DNA of 64,000 bases, taken from NCBI GenBank assembly GCA_963931165.1, contig OZ006985.1, forward strand, positions 1,426,001-1,490,000, written 5' to 3'. Position numbers and translations under genes: made by a program. The notes beneath the pieces are model-generated. The model was not told the origin of the DNA and searched no databases. It saw only the letters and a program-made list of their open reading frames with translations. How positions within the stretch are numbered: position 1 is the first letter of the stretch; every line of letters starts with the position of its first letter. The DNA is from Ornithoclostridium sp944380285 (lineage in GTDB: Bacteria > Bacillota > Clostridia > Christensenellales > UBA3700). Shown piece after piece: positions 8,130 to 17,492 of the stretch.

Positions 8130-9206
8130 ATGATCAATCGTGATTTCTTTCTCGCGCTCAATCAGCTCGAGAACGAAGGTAAGATCGACAAGGACCTTGT
8201 TATTTCTTCGCTTGAAACGGCGATCGCCCAGGCGTACAAAAAGGAGTACGGCGAGGGGCGCAACATCATCGTTCAGCTCAACGAGAGCCAGGGCATCATC
8301 CGCATAATCGCCTACAAGACCGTCGTCGAGACCGTCGAGGATCCCGAGAAGGAGATCTCGCTCGAGGACGCGCTCAAGCTCAAGAGCACCTACAAGATCG
8401 GCGACATGGTCGGCGACGAGATCTCCACAAAGGACTTCTCGCGCATCGTCGCTCAAAGCGCGAAACAGGTGTTCACTCAGCGCATCGGCGACGAAAACAA
8501 GCGCCGCACTCTCGAGGACCTCAGCCAAAAAGAGGGCGAGATCGTCACCGGAATGATCAGACGTATCGACGGCGACACCATCTATCTCGAACTCACCACG
8601 TCGCAGACGTCGAGAGTGGACGCGATCATGCTCGCAGCCGATCAGATCAAGGGCGAGAAGTATACGGTCGGCACCGCGCTCAAGGTGTATATCAAGAATG
8701 TCAAGCCCGACAGCAAAGGCCGCGCTCAGGTGCTCGTGTCGCGCGCTCACAAAGACTTCGTCAAGAGACTGTTCGAGATGGAAGTGCCCGAGATCAAGGC
8801 GGGACTTGTCAAGATCAGAAAGATCGTCCGCGAAGCGGGCTACCGCACAAAGCTCGCCGTCTATTCGGACGAGCCGAGCGTGGACGCAGTAGGCGCGTGC
8901 ATCGGTCAAAAGGGCGTCAGGATCAACGCCGTCGTGCAGGAACTCCACGGCGAAAAGATCGACGTCATCGGCTGGTGCTCGGATCAGGCGCTCTACATCG
9001 CGCGCTCGCTGTCGCCGGCTCAGGTCACGATGGTCAAGGTCAACGAAGAGGACAAGACCTCGATCGCCATCGTCCCCGACGAAAAACTGTCGCTCGCGAT
9101 CGGCAAGAAGGGTCTCAACGTCAGGCTCGCCGCAAAGCTCACCGATTGGAGGATCGACGTCAAGCCGATGTCCGCCGCGGCGCAGTTGCTGAGCGAGGAG
9201 GACTGA
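8130..9206 (+). CDS. nusA: Transcription termination/antitermination factor NusA
   Basis: A 358-residue NusA of the short Gram-positive type without the C-terminal acidic repeats. An N-terminal RNA-polymerase-binding region is followed by an S1 domain (about 135-200, EGEIVTGMIRRIDGDTIYLEL) and two KH domains (VDAVGACIGQKGVRINAVVQEL and LSLAIGKKGLNVRLAAKLT). It acts in pausing, termination and rRNA antitermination. AGGAGG precedes the ATG. ylxR begins one base after the stop, so coupling is likely. Confidence 0.97.
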   Translation: MINRDFFLALNQLENEGKIDKDLVISSLETAIAQAYKKEYGEGRNIIVQLNESQGIIRIIAYKTVVETVEDPEKEISLEDALKLKSTYKIGDMVGDEISTKDFSRIVAQSAKQVFTQRIGDENKRRTLEDLSQKEGEIVTGMIRRIDGDTIYLELTTSQTSRVDAIMLAADQIKGEKYTVGTALKVYIKNVKPDSKGRAQVLVSRAHKDFVKRLFEMEVPEIKAGLVKIRKIVREAGYRTKLAVYSDEPSVDAVGACIGQKGVRINAVVQELHGEKIDVIGWCSDQALYIARSLSPAQVTMVKVNEEDKTSIAIVPDEKLSLAIGKKGLNVRLAAKLTDWRIDVKPMSAAAQLLSEED

Positions 9207-9207
9207 C

Positions 9208-9474
9208 GTGCGCAAACAGCCCGTCAGGACTTGCGTAGCTTGCCGCGAAGGCAAGCCCAAGTCGGAGATGCTGCGCGTGGTCAGGACGCCGGACGGCGAG
9301 GTCAGGATCGACCGCACCGGCAAGTGCGCCGGCAGAGGCGCATATGTCTGCAACGAACCCGCCTGTGTGGAAAAGTGCGTCAAAAAACGCATTTTTGACA
9401 AGGTGTTCGGCGTAAGACTGAGCGATGACGCATACGCGTCCATCGCCGAACAATATGACAGCAACAAGCCTTGA
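9208..9474 (+). CDS. ylxR: YlxR family RNA-binding protein
   Basis: A small basic protein (88 residues) with the YlxR signature RTCVACREGKPKSEMLRVVR and GRGAYVC near the middle. The GTG at 9208 follows the nusA stop after one base. The family always sits between nusA and infB and binds structured RNA; in Gram-positives it has been linked to RNase P modulation. Its 3' end overlaps the ylxQ start by 20 bases. Confidence 0.92.
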   Translation: MRKQPVRTCVACREGKPKSEMLRVVRTPDGEVRIDRTGKCAGRGAYVCNEPACVEKCVKKRIFDKVFGVRLSDDAYASIAEQYDSNKP

Positions 9475-9775
9475 TTCGTACATAGGTTTTGCCGTCCGCA
9501 GCCGCAAAGCGGTGTTCGGAGCGGAAGGGCTGCTCGCAGGCAGGACGAAGGTGTTCGTCGTGCTGTACGACGCGGCTCTCGGCAAGGACGGACGAAAAAA
9601 ACTCGCAAAATTGCGCGAGAGCAGCCGCGTCGAGATGTTCGAGACCCCCGAAGGGTATCTTGCGCGATTGCTCAAACGCGACGGAGTCAAGGTGATAGGG
9701 ATCGCCGAACAACATCTGGCGCAGGCGATAGTCAACACATTCACGGACGGCACGCCGTCCGACGGAGGTAGATAG
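9455..9775 (+). CDS. ylxQ: L7Ae-type ribosomal/K-turn protein YlxQ
   Basis: 106 residues of the L7Ae/L30e/S12e family, which binds kink-turn RNA. I chose ATG 9455 (MTATSLDSYIGFAVRSRKAVFG) because the family begins just before this GFAxRSxKxxxG block; an earlier ATG at 9425 would add ten unrelated residues. The rest (KVFVVLYDAALGKDGRKKL and VIGIAEQHLAQAIV) fits. It overlaps ylxR by 20 bases and infB by one, as usual in this operon. Confidence 0.85.
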   Translation: MTATSLDSYIGFAVRSRKAVFGAEGLLAGRTKVFVVLYDAALGKDGRKKLAKLRESSRVEMFETPEGYLARLLKRDGVKVIGIAEQHLAQAIVNTFTDGTPSDGGR

Positions 9776-12348
9776 TGGAAGGCGAAAACAGCAAACAGAC
9801 ATTCAAGAAAAACATCCTCGACATCCCGTCCGTGTTGTCGGGCAGGGTCAGACCGCTTTTGAACGCGATCGTCGCGAAGAAAAAAGAGGTCGCCGCCACA
9901 TCGGACAAGATCTCGAAGATAGTCAACGACATATACGACAGGCAAGAGGAGGAGGCGCTCAAAGAGCGCGCCGCCCAAGAGGCTGCCGCGAGAGCCGCCG
10001 CGCAAAAAGCCGCCGAGGAGGCTGCAAAGAACGCTCCGGCTCCCGAGCAAAAACCTCAGGTCGCCGAACCGGCGAAGGAAGTCATGCCCGAGCCTGCCGC
10101 GCCCGCAAAGGAAGAGGCGAAAGAGCCGGCCGCCGAAACGACCGCTGCCGCTCCCGAAAAATCGGCGCAAGACAAGCCGTCCAAGCCCGAAAAGCCCAAG
10201 CAGTCGACCGTATATATCAATCCCGACCTGCTCGGAGGACAGCAGCGTCCGCAAAGACAGGGCGACCGCAGACCTCCGCGGCCCGGTCAGGAGAACAGAC
10301 CTCCGCAGCAACGTCAGCAGGGCGGCAGACCGACCCCCGGTATGCGCGCCGAGCAGGTCCAGGCTCCCGTCAACCCCGGCTACAACAAGGACAAGAAGAA
10401 GTCCAAGCCGCAATCGTCCGGAAGAGACGAGTCCAAAAAGGGGTTGAGCAAGCGCGATCTGTTCAAGAAGGGGTATGTCTACGACGCGACGCGCGAGGAC
10501 GAGGACGCCGGCGGCTACCGCCACGTCAAGGCGAGAAGAGGCAAAAAGGACGGCGGCGCCCAACAGGCGATCGTCATCGAGCATGCGGTCATCAACACCG
10601 ATCCCGTCGCGATCAAGGTGCTTGCCGAAAAGATCGGTAAGCCCGCAGCGGAGATCGTCAAAAAATTGTTCGATATGGGCGAGATGGCGACCATCAACGG
10701 CAGCGTCTCCTTTGAGACCGCCGAGTTTGTCGCGCTCGACTACGGCATTACGCTCGAACTCAAACTCGACACCACCGCAGAGGACAAGCTGCGCGAGATC
10801 GCCGAGATGGGAAACGAGGTCGAAGCTGTCCGCCGTCCGCCGATCGTCACCGTAATGGGTCACGTCGACCACGGCAAGACGTCGCTTTTGGACTGCATCC
10901 GCAAGACCAACGTCGTCAGAGGCGAAGCCGGCGGCATTACCCAGCATATCGGCGCGTATTCGGTCGACATCAACGGCTCTAAGATCACCTTCCTCGACAC
11001 CCCCGGCCACGAGGCGTTCACCGCGATGCGCAGAAGAGGCGCTATGATCACCGACATCGCTGTCATCGTGGTCGCCGCTGACGACGGCATCATGCCGCAG
11101 ACCATCGAGGCGATCCACCACGCGAAAGAGGCGGGCGTCGCGATCGTCATCGCCGCAAACAAGATAGACAAACCGCACGCGGACATCGAAAGAGTCAAAC
11201 AGCAGCTCGCCGCACAGGACGTCCTCGTCGAAGAATGGGGCGGCGACGTCATGCTTTGCCCCGTCAGCGCAAAGACGGGCGAAGGCGTCAAGGAATTGCT
11301 CGAAAGCATATTGCTGCTTGCCGAAGTTCTCGACCTCAAAGCTCCGGTCGACTGCCCGGCGGTCGGCTCGGTCGTCGAGGCGCGCCTCGACAAAGGACTC
11401 GGTCCCGTCGCGACGGTCATCGTTCAGCGCGGCACCGTACACGTCGCCGACTATGCGGTCGCGGGTACGGCGATTGGCAAGATCAGATCGTTGACCGATT
11501 GGACGGGCAAGCGCATCAAAGAGGCGGGTCCGTCGCTTGCGGTGCAGATCCAGGGCTTTGCAGAGGTGCCGATGGCGGGCGACAAGTTCGTCGTCGTCAA
11601 GGACGAAAAGCTCGCAAAGGACGTCGCCGCCGAAAGAGAGGCGAAGGAGCGTCTCGAAATGCAGACGCGCGTCGCAAGCGCAAAGACGCTCGACGACATG
11701 TTCAAGAACGCCGAAGAGGGCGCGGTCAAGTCGCTCGCAGTCATCATCAAGGCGGACGTGCAAGGCACCGCCGAGGCGGTCAAGCAGTCTCTGCTCGAGA
11801 TCAGCGACAAGATGAAGGACGAGAACGTCCGCATCAGCGTCGTCCACTCGGGCGTCGGCGCGATCAACGAGGGCGACGTCAACCTTGCATACACCGCTAA
11901 GGCGGTCATCGTCGGCTTCAACGTCAAGCCCGAACCCAAAGCCAAGGCGCTCGCCGACAGGAGCGCGGTCGAGATCCGCAACTACCGCGTCATCTACGAC
12001 GCGATCGACGACTTCACCAAGGCGCTCAAAGGCATGCTCGAACCCGTTTACAGGGAAGAACAGCTCGGTCACGCCGAGGTCAGACAGACATTCCGCATCA
12101 GCGGCGTTGGACTCATCGCAGGCAGCTACATCCTCGACGGCAAGGTCGTCAGAGGCTGCAAGGCAAGGCTGGTGCGCGACAACATCATCGTCTATGAGGG
12201 CAGCGTGTCTTCGCTCAAACGCGAGAAGAACGACGCAAAGGACGTCGCCGCCGGTTACGAGTGCGGCATCGGGCTCGAAAATTGCAACGACATCAAGGTC
12301 GGCGACATCATCGAGACCTTTGAAATGGTGCAGGTGAACAAGGAATGA
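9775..12348 (+). CDS. infB: Translation initiation factor IF-2
   Basis: 857 residues from a GTG start behind GGAGGTAGATA. The N-terminal third is a low-complexity Ala/Pro/Glu/Lys/Arg linker (about 55-250), as in many Gram-positive IF-2 proteins. The GTPase domain starts with GHVDHGKTSL (about residue 362), then DTPGHEAFTAMR and NKIDKP. The IF2-specific domains II-IV end with CGIGLENCNDIKVGD. It delivers initiator tRNA to the 30S subunit. The stop overlaps the rbfA ATG in ATGA. Confidence 0.98.
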   Translation: MEGENSKQTFKKNILDIPSVLSGRVRPLLNAIVAKKKEVAATSDKISKIVNDIYDRQEEEALKERAAQEAAARAAAQKAAEEAAKNAPAPEQKPQVAEPAKEVMPEPAAPAKEEAKEPAAETTAAAPEKSAQDKPSKPEKPKQSTVYINPDLLGGQQRPQRQGDRRPPRPGQENRPPQQRQQGGRPTPGMRAEQVQAPVNPGYNKDKKKSKPQSSGRDESKKGLSKRDLFKKGYVYDATREDEDAGGYRHVKARRGKKDGGAQQAIVIEHAVINTDPVAIKVLAEKIGKPAAEIVKKLFDMGEMATINGSVSFETAEFVALDYGITLELKLDTTAEDKLREIAEMGNEVEAVRRPPIVTVMGHVDHGKTSLLDCIRKTNVVRGEAGGITQHIGAYSVDINGSKITFLDTPGHEAFTAMRRRGAMITDIAVIVVAADDGIMPQTIEAIHHAKEAGVAIVIAANKIDKPHADIERVKQQLAAQDVLVEEWGGDVMLCPVSAKTGEGVKELLESILLLAEVLDLKAPVDCPAVGSVVEARLDKGLGPVATVIVQRGTVHVADYAVAGTAIGKIRSLTDWTGKRIKEAGPSLAVQIQGFAEVPMAGDKFVVVKDEKLAKDVAAEREAKERLEMQTRVASAKTLDDMFKNAEEGAVKSLAVIIKADVQGTAEAVKQSLLEISDKMKDENVRISVVHSGVGAINEGDVNLAYTAKAVIVGFNVKPEPKAKALADRSAVEIRNYRVIYDAIDDFTKALKGMLEPVYREEQLGHAEVRQTFRISGVGLIAGSYILDGKVVRGCKARLVRDNIIVYEGSVSSLKREKNDAKDVAAGYECGIGLENCNDIKVGDIIETFEMVQVNKE

Positions 12349-12698
12349 GCAGGCTCGACAGGATCAATTCCGAACTCAAAAAACAGCTCAACGTCATCTT
12401 CGCCGAGGGCGGCTTCCGCGATCCGAGGATCAAGGGCATGCTCACGGTCATGGACGTCAGCGTCGACACCGACCTGACGCTCGCCAAGGTCTACGTCAGC
12501 GTCTACGGCGCGCCCGGCGAAGAAAAAGAGGTGCTCAAAGGGCTGGATTCGGCGCAGGGCTATATCCGTTCGAGGCTCAAAGAGTTGATCAAATTGCGCG
12601 CTCTGCCGCAATTCAGATTTGTGCTCGATACATCGATCGACTACGGCATGAAGATGGACAAGTTCCTCAAAGAGTTGAACGGACATGGCAAGGATTGA
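12345..12698 (+). CDS. rbfA: Ribosome-binding factor A
   Basis: 117 residues, KH-type fold, needed for 16S rRNA 5' end maturation and cold adaptation. The family pattern SRLDRINSELKKQLN, DPRIKGMLTVMDVSVDTDLTLAKVYVS and LKELIKLRALPQFRFVLD is clear. It overlaps infB by 4 bases and nrnA by 14, so the operon continues without a break. Confidence 0.95.
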   Translation: MSRLDRINSELKKQLNVIFAEGGFRDPRIKGMLTVMDVSVDTDLTLAKVYVSVYGAPGEEKEVLKGLDSAQGYIRSRLKELIKLRALPQFRFVLDTSIDYGMKMDKFLKELNGHGKD

Positions 12699-13671
12699 AA
12701 ATTACATCGGCGACAACAAAATGCTCGCGCTGCGCGACCTGATCGACGGCGCGAAATCGATAGCCCTTTTCAGTCACGTCAACCCCGACGGCGATACATG
12801 CGGCAGCGCGCTTGCGCTCGCCGCTGTTTTGCGTAAGTTAGACAAAGACGTCGAACTGTATTGCCCGAGCGAGGTAGGCGGCAAACTTGCCTTCCTCGAC
12901 GGCTGGAGAGAGTACGCCGCCCCCAAACACCGCGAGTATTACGACCTCGGCATCATCGTCGATTGCTCGGACAGGAACAGGCTGGGGGAGTGCGCCGCAG
13001 TCGCCGATTTTTGCCATATGATCGCCGTCATCGATCATCACAAGACTTCCAATTTACAATGCGACCTCGCGATTGTTCGTCCCGAGGCGAGCGCGACCGC
13101 GGAATTGGTCTTCGAGATCATCGACCGGCTTTATCCGCAATTCCTCGACAGGGACATCGCGCAATTGCTTTTCGCGGCGATCGTCACGGACAGCGGCGGC
13201 TTTTCGTTTTCGTCCGTCAGTGCGACGACATACGCGATAGGGGCGGAGCTCATCTCGCTCGGGGTCAAGCCCGCGCCCATCTTCGATCACTTCCTCAAAG
13301 CCACGGACAAGAGGGTTTTCGATCTGCGCAACCGCGTGTTGTCGAGGACGAAGTTCTTTTTCGACGGCAGGCTGGGCATGATCGCTTTCTTCCCGTGCGA
13401 CTTCGCCGCGACCGGGACGTCCGAGCGCGACACCGAGGGCGTCGTCAACTTTGTCCGCGATGTGGTCGGCGTCAAGATCGCCGTCGCCATGACGGAGACC
13501 GAAAACGAAAAATTCAAAGTCAGCATCCGCACCGACGACGACGTCGACGCGTCGCGGATCGCCTCCGTGTTCGACGGCGGAGGACATAAAAATGCCGCGG
13601 GATGCCGCATCTTCGGCTGCTTCGAAGAGGTCGAAGAACGCCTGCTCAAAGCGTGCGGAGATTGGCTATGA
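12685..13671 (+). CDS. nrnA: Bifunctional oligoribonuclease / pAp phosphatase (DHH family)
   Basis: A 328-residue DHH-DHHA1 phosphoesterase. Metal-site motifs appear in order: HVNPDGDTCGS, DCSDRNRLG, VIDHHKTS, then AAIVTDSGGF. The C-terminal DHHA1 motif is FDGGGHKNAAGC. Members remove nanoRNAs and dephosphorylate pAp. Placement between rbfA and truB is the standard one. It overlaps truB by four bases (ATGA). Confidence 0.93.
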   Translation: MARIENYIGDNKMLALRDLIDGAKSIALFSHVNPDGDTCGSALALAAVLRKLDKDVELYCPSEVGGKLAFLDGWREYAAPKHREYYDLGIIVDCSDRNRLGECAAVADFCHMIAVIDHHKTSNLQCDLAIVRPEASATAELVFEIIDRLYPQFLDRDIAQLLFAAIVTDSGGFSFSSVSATTYAIGAELISLGVKPAPIFDHFLKATDKRVFDLRNRVLSRTKFFFDGRLGMIAFFPCDFAATGTSERDTEGVVNFVRDVVGVKIAVAMTETENEKFKVSIRTDDDVDASRIASVFDGGGHKNAAGCRIFGCFEEVEERLLKACGDWL

Positions 13672-14549
13672 AGATCACCGCGCTCGCCGTCATAGACAAG
13701 CCGAGGGGGCTGTCGTCATCCGACGTCGTCGTCAAGTGCCGCGGCGCGCTGTCGCATGCGGTCGGTGAAAGACAAAAGTGCGGGCATATGGGCACGCTCG
13801 ACCCGATGGCGCAAGGAGTGCTCGTGCTCGGGTTCGGCAAAGCGGCGCGCCTGTTCGACATCATGCAGGACAAGACAAAGGCTTACCGTGCGTCCGTCGA
13901 GTTCGGCTATACCACCGACACTCTCGACGCCGAGGGCAAGACAGCGGACACTTGCGATCATCTTCCCGATTGGGACGAATTGATCGCCGCTATTCCCAAA
14001 TTCGTGGGAAGGATCGAACAGGTCCCGCCCAAATACAGCGCGCTCAACATTGCCGGAAGACGCGCATACGACCTTGCGAGAAGAGGCGCACACTTCGTCG
14101 TGCCCAAACGCGAAGTCGAGATCGCCTGCATCGATCCGGGGACGATCGTCGAAGGTGCGAGAGGGGTCTCGAAGATGACCTTCGACGTCGAGTGCGGTTC
14201 GGGTACATACATCCGCAGCCTTTGCCGCGACATCGCGCTCGCTTGCGGCTCGCTTGGCTGCATGACGGCGCTTACGCGCACCCGCTCGGGGGTCTTTTCG
14301 CTCGACGACTGCACACGTCTCGACGACTTTCTTGCCGACCCGACCGCGCACCTCGTCGACGTCGCGACGACGCTCGAAAAGATGATGCCGCGCGTTGACG
14401 TCGATCAAGATACGGCGCGCAAATTGCTGAACGGAAGAGCGGCGGAATTGAATGCGGACGGCGTCGTCGCCGTTTTCTGCGGCGAACTGCTCGGCGTGGC
14501 GCGAAAGAAAGAATCGGGACACAAACTTGACATCAGGCTTTGCGAGTGA
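13668..14549 (+). CDS. truB: tRNA pseudouridine55 synthase
   Basis: 293 residues. The catalytic Asp is at about position 45 in GHMGTLDPMAQGVLVLG, preceded by the substrate motif IDKPRGLSS. PPKYSALNIAGRRAYDLARRG and the later YIRSLCRDIA are also family markers. The enzyme makes psi55 in the T-loop of elongator tRNAs. ATG 13668 overlaps the nrnA stop. The in-frame extension upstream overlaps nrnA and looks non-native. Confidence 0.95.
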   Translation: MKITALAVIDKPRGLSSSDVVVKCRGALSHAVGERQKCGHMGTLDPMAQGVLVLGFGKAARLFDIMQDKTKAYRASVEFGYTTDTLDAEGKTADTCDHLPDWDELIAAIPKFVGRIEQVPPKYSALNIAGRRAYDLARRGAHFVVPKREVEIACIDPGTIVEGARGVSKMTFDVECGSGTYIRSLCRDIALACGSLGCMTALTRTRSGVFSLDDCTRLDDFLADPTAHLVDVATTLEKMMPRVDVDQDTARKLLNGRAAELNADGVVAVFCGELLGVARKKESGHKLDIRLCE

Positions 14550-14550
14550 T

Positions 14551-15489
14551 ATGAACAGACTTTTCGGATGCGATGTTTTTGCTTGGGACGAGAGGACGAC
14601 CGAGAGGGTCGTGCTCTGTCTCGGCTTTTTCGATTGCCTGCACAAAGGTCATGTCAAAGTGATCGGGAGAGCGCGCGACGCCGCTAAGAGCATGGGCGCA
14701 AAGGTCGCCGCGTTTACTTTTGACGGCGATCCCCACGCCGCGCTCGGCAGATGCCGAAAACCCGTCTTTACATTTGAGGAGCGCGTCTATCGGATGTCGT
14801 ATTTCGGCGTGGACGAGATCTTTTGCGCTGTGCCGAACGGCGAGTTTTTTGCGATCGACGCGCGCGACTTCGTGCAAAAGCTGTTCGACGTCCACAACAT
14901 CGCCGCGGTCGTAGCCGGCAGCGATTACACTTTCGGAGCAGGAGCCGAGGGCAGCGCGGATATGCTTGCAAAGATCTGCCGCGAGCGTGGGATCGCTTGC
15001 GAGATCTGCGATATGCTTGAGTATGCGCCCGGCAAAAAGATCGCGTCGCGCGAGATCGAACGTGCAGTCGCGGTCGGCAATATCGACAAAATCAATGAGT
15101 GGCTGCCAAAGCCGTATTTCGTGCTGGGAGAGGTCGTCCACGGCAGGGGCGACGGCAAGAAGTTCGGATTCCCGACCGCGAACATACCATTTCCCAAAGA
15201 CAAATTGCGGCTCGCCGCAGGCGTGTATGCAACATACGTCACGATCGACGGGCGCGCTTATCACGCCGTGACCAACGTCGGTACGCACCCCACGTTCGGC
15301 GACGACAGCTACAATGTCGAGAGCCTCGTCATCGGCTGGGAGGGCGACCTCTACGGCAAGACGATCGAGGTCGCGTTTGAGGCAAGATTGAGAGATATCA
15401 TACATTTCGACGACCCGAGCGCGCTCAAAGCGCAGATCGACCGCGACGCGACGCAGGCGCTTGATTTGCTCGGCGGAGGTGACAAATGA
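14551..15489 (+). CDS. ribF: Bifunctional riboflavin kinase / FAD synthetase
   Basis: 312 residues with an N-terminal nucleotidyltransferase domain (CLGFFDCLHKGHVKVI, the GxFDxxHxGH pattern) and a C-terminal riboflavin kinase domain with GDGKKFGFPTANIPF (PTAN motif) and NVGTHPTFGD. It converts riboflavin to FMN and FAD. I start at ATG 14551, one base after the truB stop; a longer frame would overlap truB. truB-ribF adjacency is classical. The 3' end overlaps the next gene by four bases. Confidence 0.95.
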   Translation: MNRLFGCDVFAWDERTTERVVLCLGFFDCLHKGHVKVIGRARDAAKSMGAKVAAFTFDGDPHAALGRCRKPVFTFEERVYRMSYFGVDEIFCAVPNGEFFAIDARDFVQKLFDVHNIAAVVAGSDYTFGAGAEGSADMLAKICRERGIACEICDMLEYAPGKKIASREIERAVAVGNIDKINEWLPKPYFVLGEVVHGRGDGKKFGFPTANIPFPKDKLRLAAGVYATYVTIDGRAYHAVTNVGTHPTFGDDSYNVESLVIGWEGDLYGKTIEVAFEARLRDIIHFDDPSALKAQIDRDATQALDLLGGGDK

Positions 15490-16346
15490 TCAAATTCGGA
15501 CCAAGCGGCACTTGCGACAAGTTCAAAGAGATGGGCTTCACCGCGACGATCCAAGCCGCGCCGTGGCTCAAAGAGTTGGGACTCGATCTGTTCGAGTATT
15601 CGTTCGGGCGCGGCGTCAGAGTGGGCGAAGAGACCGCTGCGAAGATAGGCGCGGTCTTTGCCGAAAACGGTATCGAGATGTCCGTGCATGCGCCGTATTT
15701 CATCAATTTGGCGACGACGGACGAACAAAAGGCGGCGAACAACCACGAATATATCCTGTCTTCGCTCAAAGCGCTGCGCGCTTTCGGCGGCAAGAGATGC
15801 GTCTTTCACCCCGGCGCGCCCGCCGGTCAGACGAGGGAGCAGGCAATGGACGCGCTGTTCAGACGGCTCGACGTCTTGATGGAAGACGTGCTGTCGCAAG
15901 GCTTCGGCGACCTCTGGCTTTGCCCCGAAACGATGGGCAAAAAGGCGCAGCTCGGCGATCTCGACGAGATCATCGAGATGTGCAAACGCTATGACATGCT
16001 GCTGCCGTGCATAGACTTCGGACACCTCAATGCGCGCGATACCGGCGCGATCAAGGGCTATGACGAGTACAAGCGCATTGTCGACAGGCTCGCTGACGGG
16101 CTGGGCGACTTCAAGACAAAAAATATGCACGTCCATTTCAGCAAAATACAGTACACCGACAAGGGCGAACTCAGACACTTGACCTTCGCCGACGACGTCT
16201 ACGGCCCCGATTACGAGCCCATGCTCGAGGTCTTCCGCGACTTCAAGCTCGAGCCGTATGTCGCATGCGAGTCCGCAGGGACGCAGACAGACGACGCGCT
16301 CACGCTCAAAAAGCGATATTTTGAGCTTTGCGGCGACGCCAAATGA
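15486..16346 (+). CDS. nfo: Endonuclease IV-like AP endonuclease (TIM barrel)
   Basis: 286 residues of the AP endonuclease family 2. Metal ligands expected for endonuclease IV are visible in order: VHAPYFIN, VFHPGAPAG, CPETMGKK, DFGHLNARD, MHVHFSKIQ, TFADD and ACESAG. The enzyme would cut abasic sites 5' of the lesion. The ATG overlaps the ribF stop in ATGA, so it ends the long rimP operon. The sequence is somewhat divergent, so a related xylose-isomerase-like barrel is the alternative. Confidence 0.8.
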   Translation: MIKFGPSGTCDKFKEMGFTATIQAAPWLKELGLDLFEYSFGRGVRVGEETAAKIGAVFAENGIEMSVHAPYFINLATTDEQKAANNHEYILSSLKALRAFGGKRCVFHPGAPAGQTREQAMDALFRRLDVLMEDVLSQGFGDLWLCPETMGKKAQLGDLDEIIEMCKRYDMLLPCIDFGHLNARDTGAIKGYDEYKRIVDRLADGLGDFKTKNMHVHFSKIQYTDKGELRHLTFADDVYGPDYEPMLEVFRDFKLEPYVACESAGTQTDDALTLKKRYFELCGDAK

Positions 16347-16366
16347 CGGATAATCACCGCATTTTG

Positions 16367-16395
16367 TAGACTTTTTTGCGCGATTGTGGTAAAAT
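16367..16395 (+). promoter_or_regulatory. Promoter of the Xaa-Pro peptidase gene, predicted leaderless
   Basis: TAGACT (16367-16372), a 17-base spacer and TAAAAT (16390-16395). The -10 box ends 6 bases before ATG 16402 and no ribosome site is present, the same geometry as at 5871-5908. Confidence 0.55.
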
Positions 16396-16401
16396 TTCGG
16401 T

Positions 16402-17454
16402 ATGGGCGTATTTGACGTGCTTTTGAATGCTTTGGACGTCGACGCGGCGATCGTCACAGACCCCGCGGATATGACCTATCTCAGCGGTTACGACAATGCG
16501 GATTGCGTCATCGTTGTCACGCGGGACAGAGCCGTCTATTTCACCGACGCGCGCTATACCGAAGAGGCGGCGCGTACCGTCGGCGAAAAGCTCGAAGTCG
16601 TCGACGGCAGGCTTGCGCCCGACGCGCTCCAAGCGATCGCCGTAAGCGGAGCAAAACGAGTGGCGTTCGATTCGAGGCTGGATTTTGCGTCATATAGGCT
16701 CATTGCAGCGTGCGCAAGCGAAAACGCTTTTGAGCTCGTCCCCTGCGACGGCGTCGCCGCAAAATTGCGCATCGTCAAGTCGCGAGCGGAGATAGACGCG
16801 ATAGAGCGTGCGCAGGAGATCACCGACAAGGTCTTTGAAGAGATCTTGCCGCTGATACGCGAAGGGATCGCAGAGTACGAACTCGCGGCAAAGCTTGAAT
16901 ATGCGATCCTGTCCAAGGGCGCAAAACTCGCGTTTGACAGCATCGTCGCGTTTGGGGAGAACGGAAGTTCGCCGCACGCGCACCGCAGCGACAGAAGGCT
17001 CAAAAGGGGCGACTTCGTCACAATGGACTTCGGCGCGAAGTGGCAGGGGTATTGCTCGGATATGACGCGTACCGTAGCGCTCGGTGAGATCACCGATATG
17101 CAGCGCAAGGCGTATAAAAGCGTGCTCGCCGCCAATGTCGAGGGCGTTGCCGCCGTTAAGGCTGGCGTTGCGTGCAGAGACGTCGACGCAAAGATACGCA
17201 AATTGCTCGCAAAAGACGGGCTTGACAAGTTCTTTGTCCACTCGCTCGGGCACGGGGTCGGCATCGATATCCACGAATTGCCCAATCTGTCGCCGAGATC
17301 GGAGCTGACGCTGCAACGCGGAAACGTCGTCACGATCGAGCCGGGCGTGTACATCGAAGGATCGTTCGGCATCCGCATCGAGGACATGGTCGTCGTCGAG
17401 GAAGGCGGCTGCATCGACTTGACGCGATCGGACAAAAACTTGATAATCTTGTAA
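16402..17454 (+). CDS. Xaa-Pro aminopeptidase / M24 metallopeptidase
   Basis: 350 residues with a creatinase-like N-terminal domain and a pita-bread catalytic domain. All five dinuclear metal ligands are visible: MDFGAKWQGYCSD (Asp209, Asp220), HSLGHGVGIDIHE (His284), IEPGVYIEG (Glu near 313) and RIEDMVVV (Glu near 327). Cytoplasmic enzymes of this type remove N-terminal residues before proline. efp follows 38 bases later, an order common in Firmicutes. The ATG is placed by the promoter geometry; no Shine-Dalgarno is seen. Confidence 0.92.
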   Translation: MGVFDVLLNALDVDAAIVTDPADMTYLSGYDNADCVIVVTRDRAVYFTDARYTEEAARTVGEKLEVVDGRLAPDALQAIAVSGAKRVAFDSRLDFASYRLIAACASENAFELVPCDGVAAKLRIVKSRAEIDAIERAQEITDKVFEEILPLIREGIAEYELAAKLEYAILSKGAKLAFDSIVAFGENGSSPHAHRSDRRLKRGDFVTMDFGAKWQGYCSDMTRTVALGEITDMQRKAYKSVLAANVEGVAAVKAGVACRDVDAKIRKLLAKDGLDKFFVHSLGHGVGIDIHELPNLSPRSELTLQRGNVVTIEPGVYIEGSFGIRIEDMVVVEEGGCIDLTRSDKNLIIL

Positions 17455-17492
17455 ATAATACGGGTTTGACCCGATAGTATACGGAGGTATTT

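Noticed and set aside
9160..12072. 970-codon minus-strand open frame opposite infB
   Set aside because: It is a shadow frame caused by GC-rich codons of infB. The infB reading shows all IF-2 motifs.
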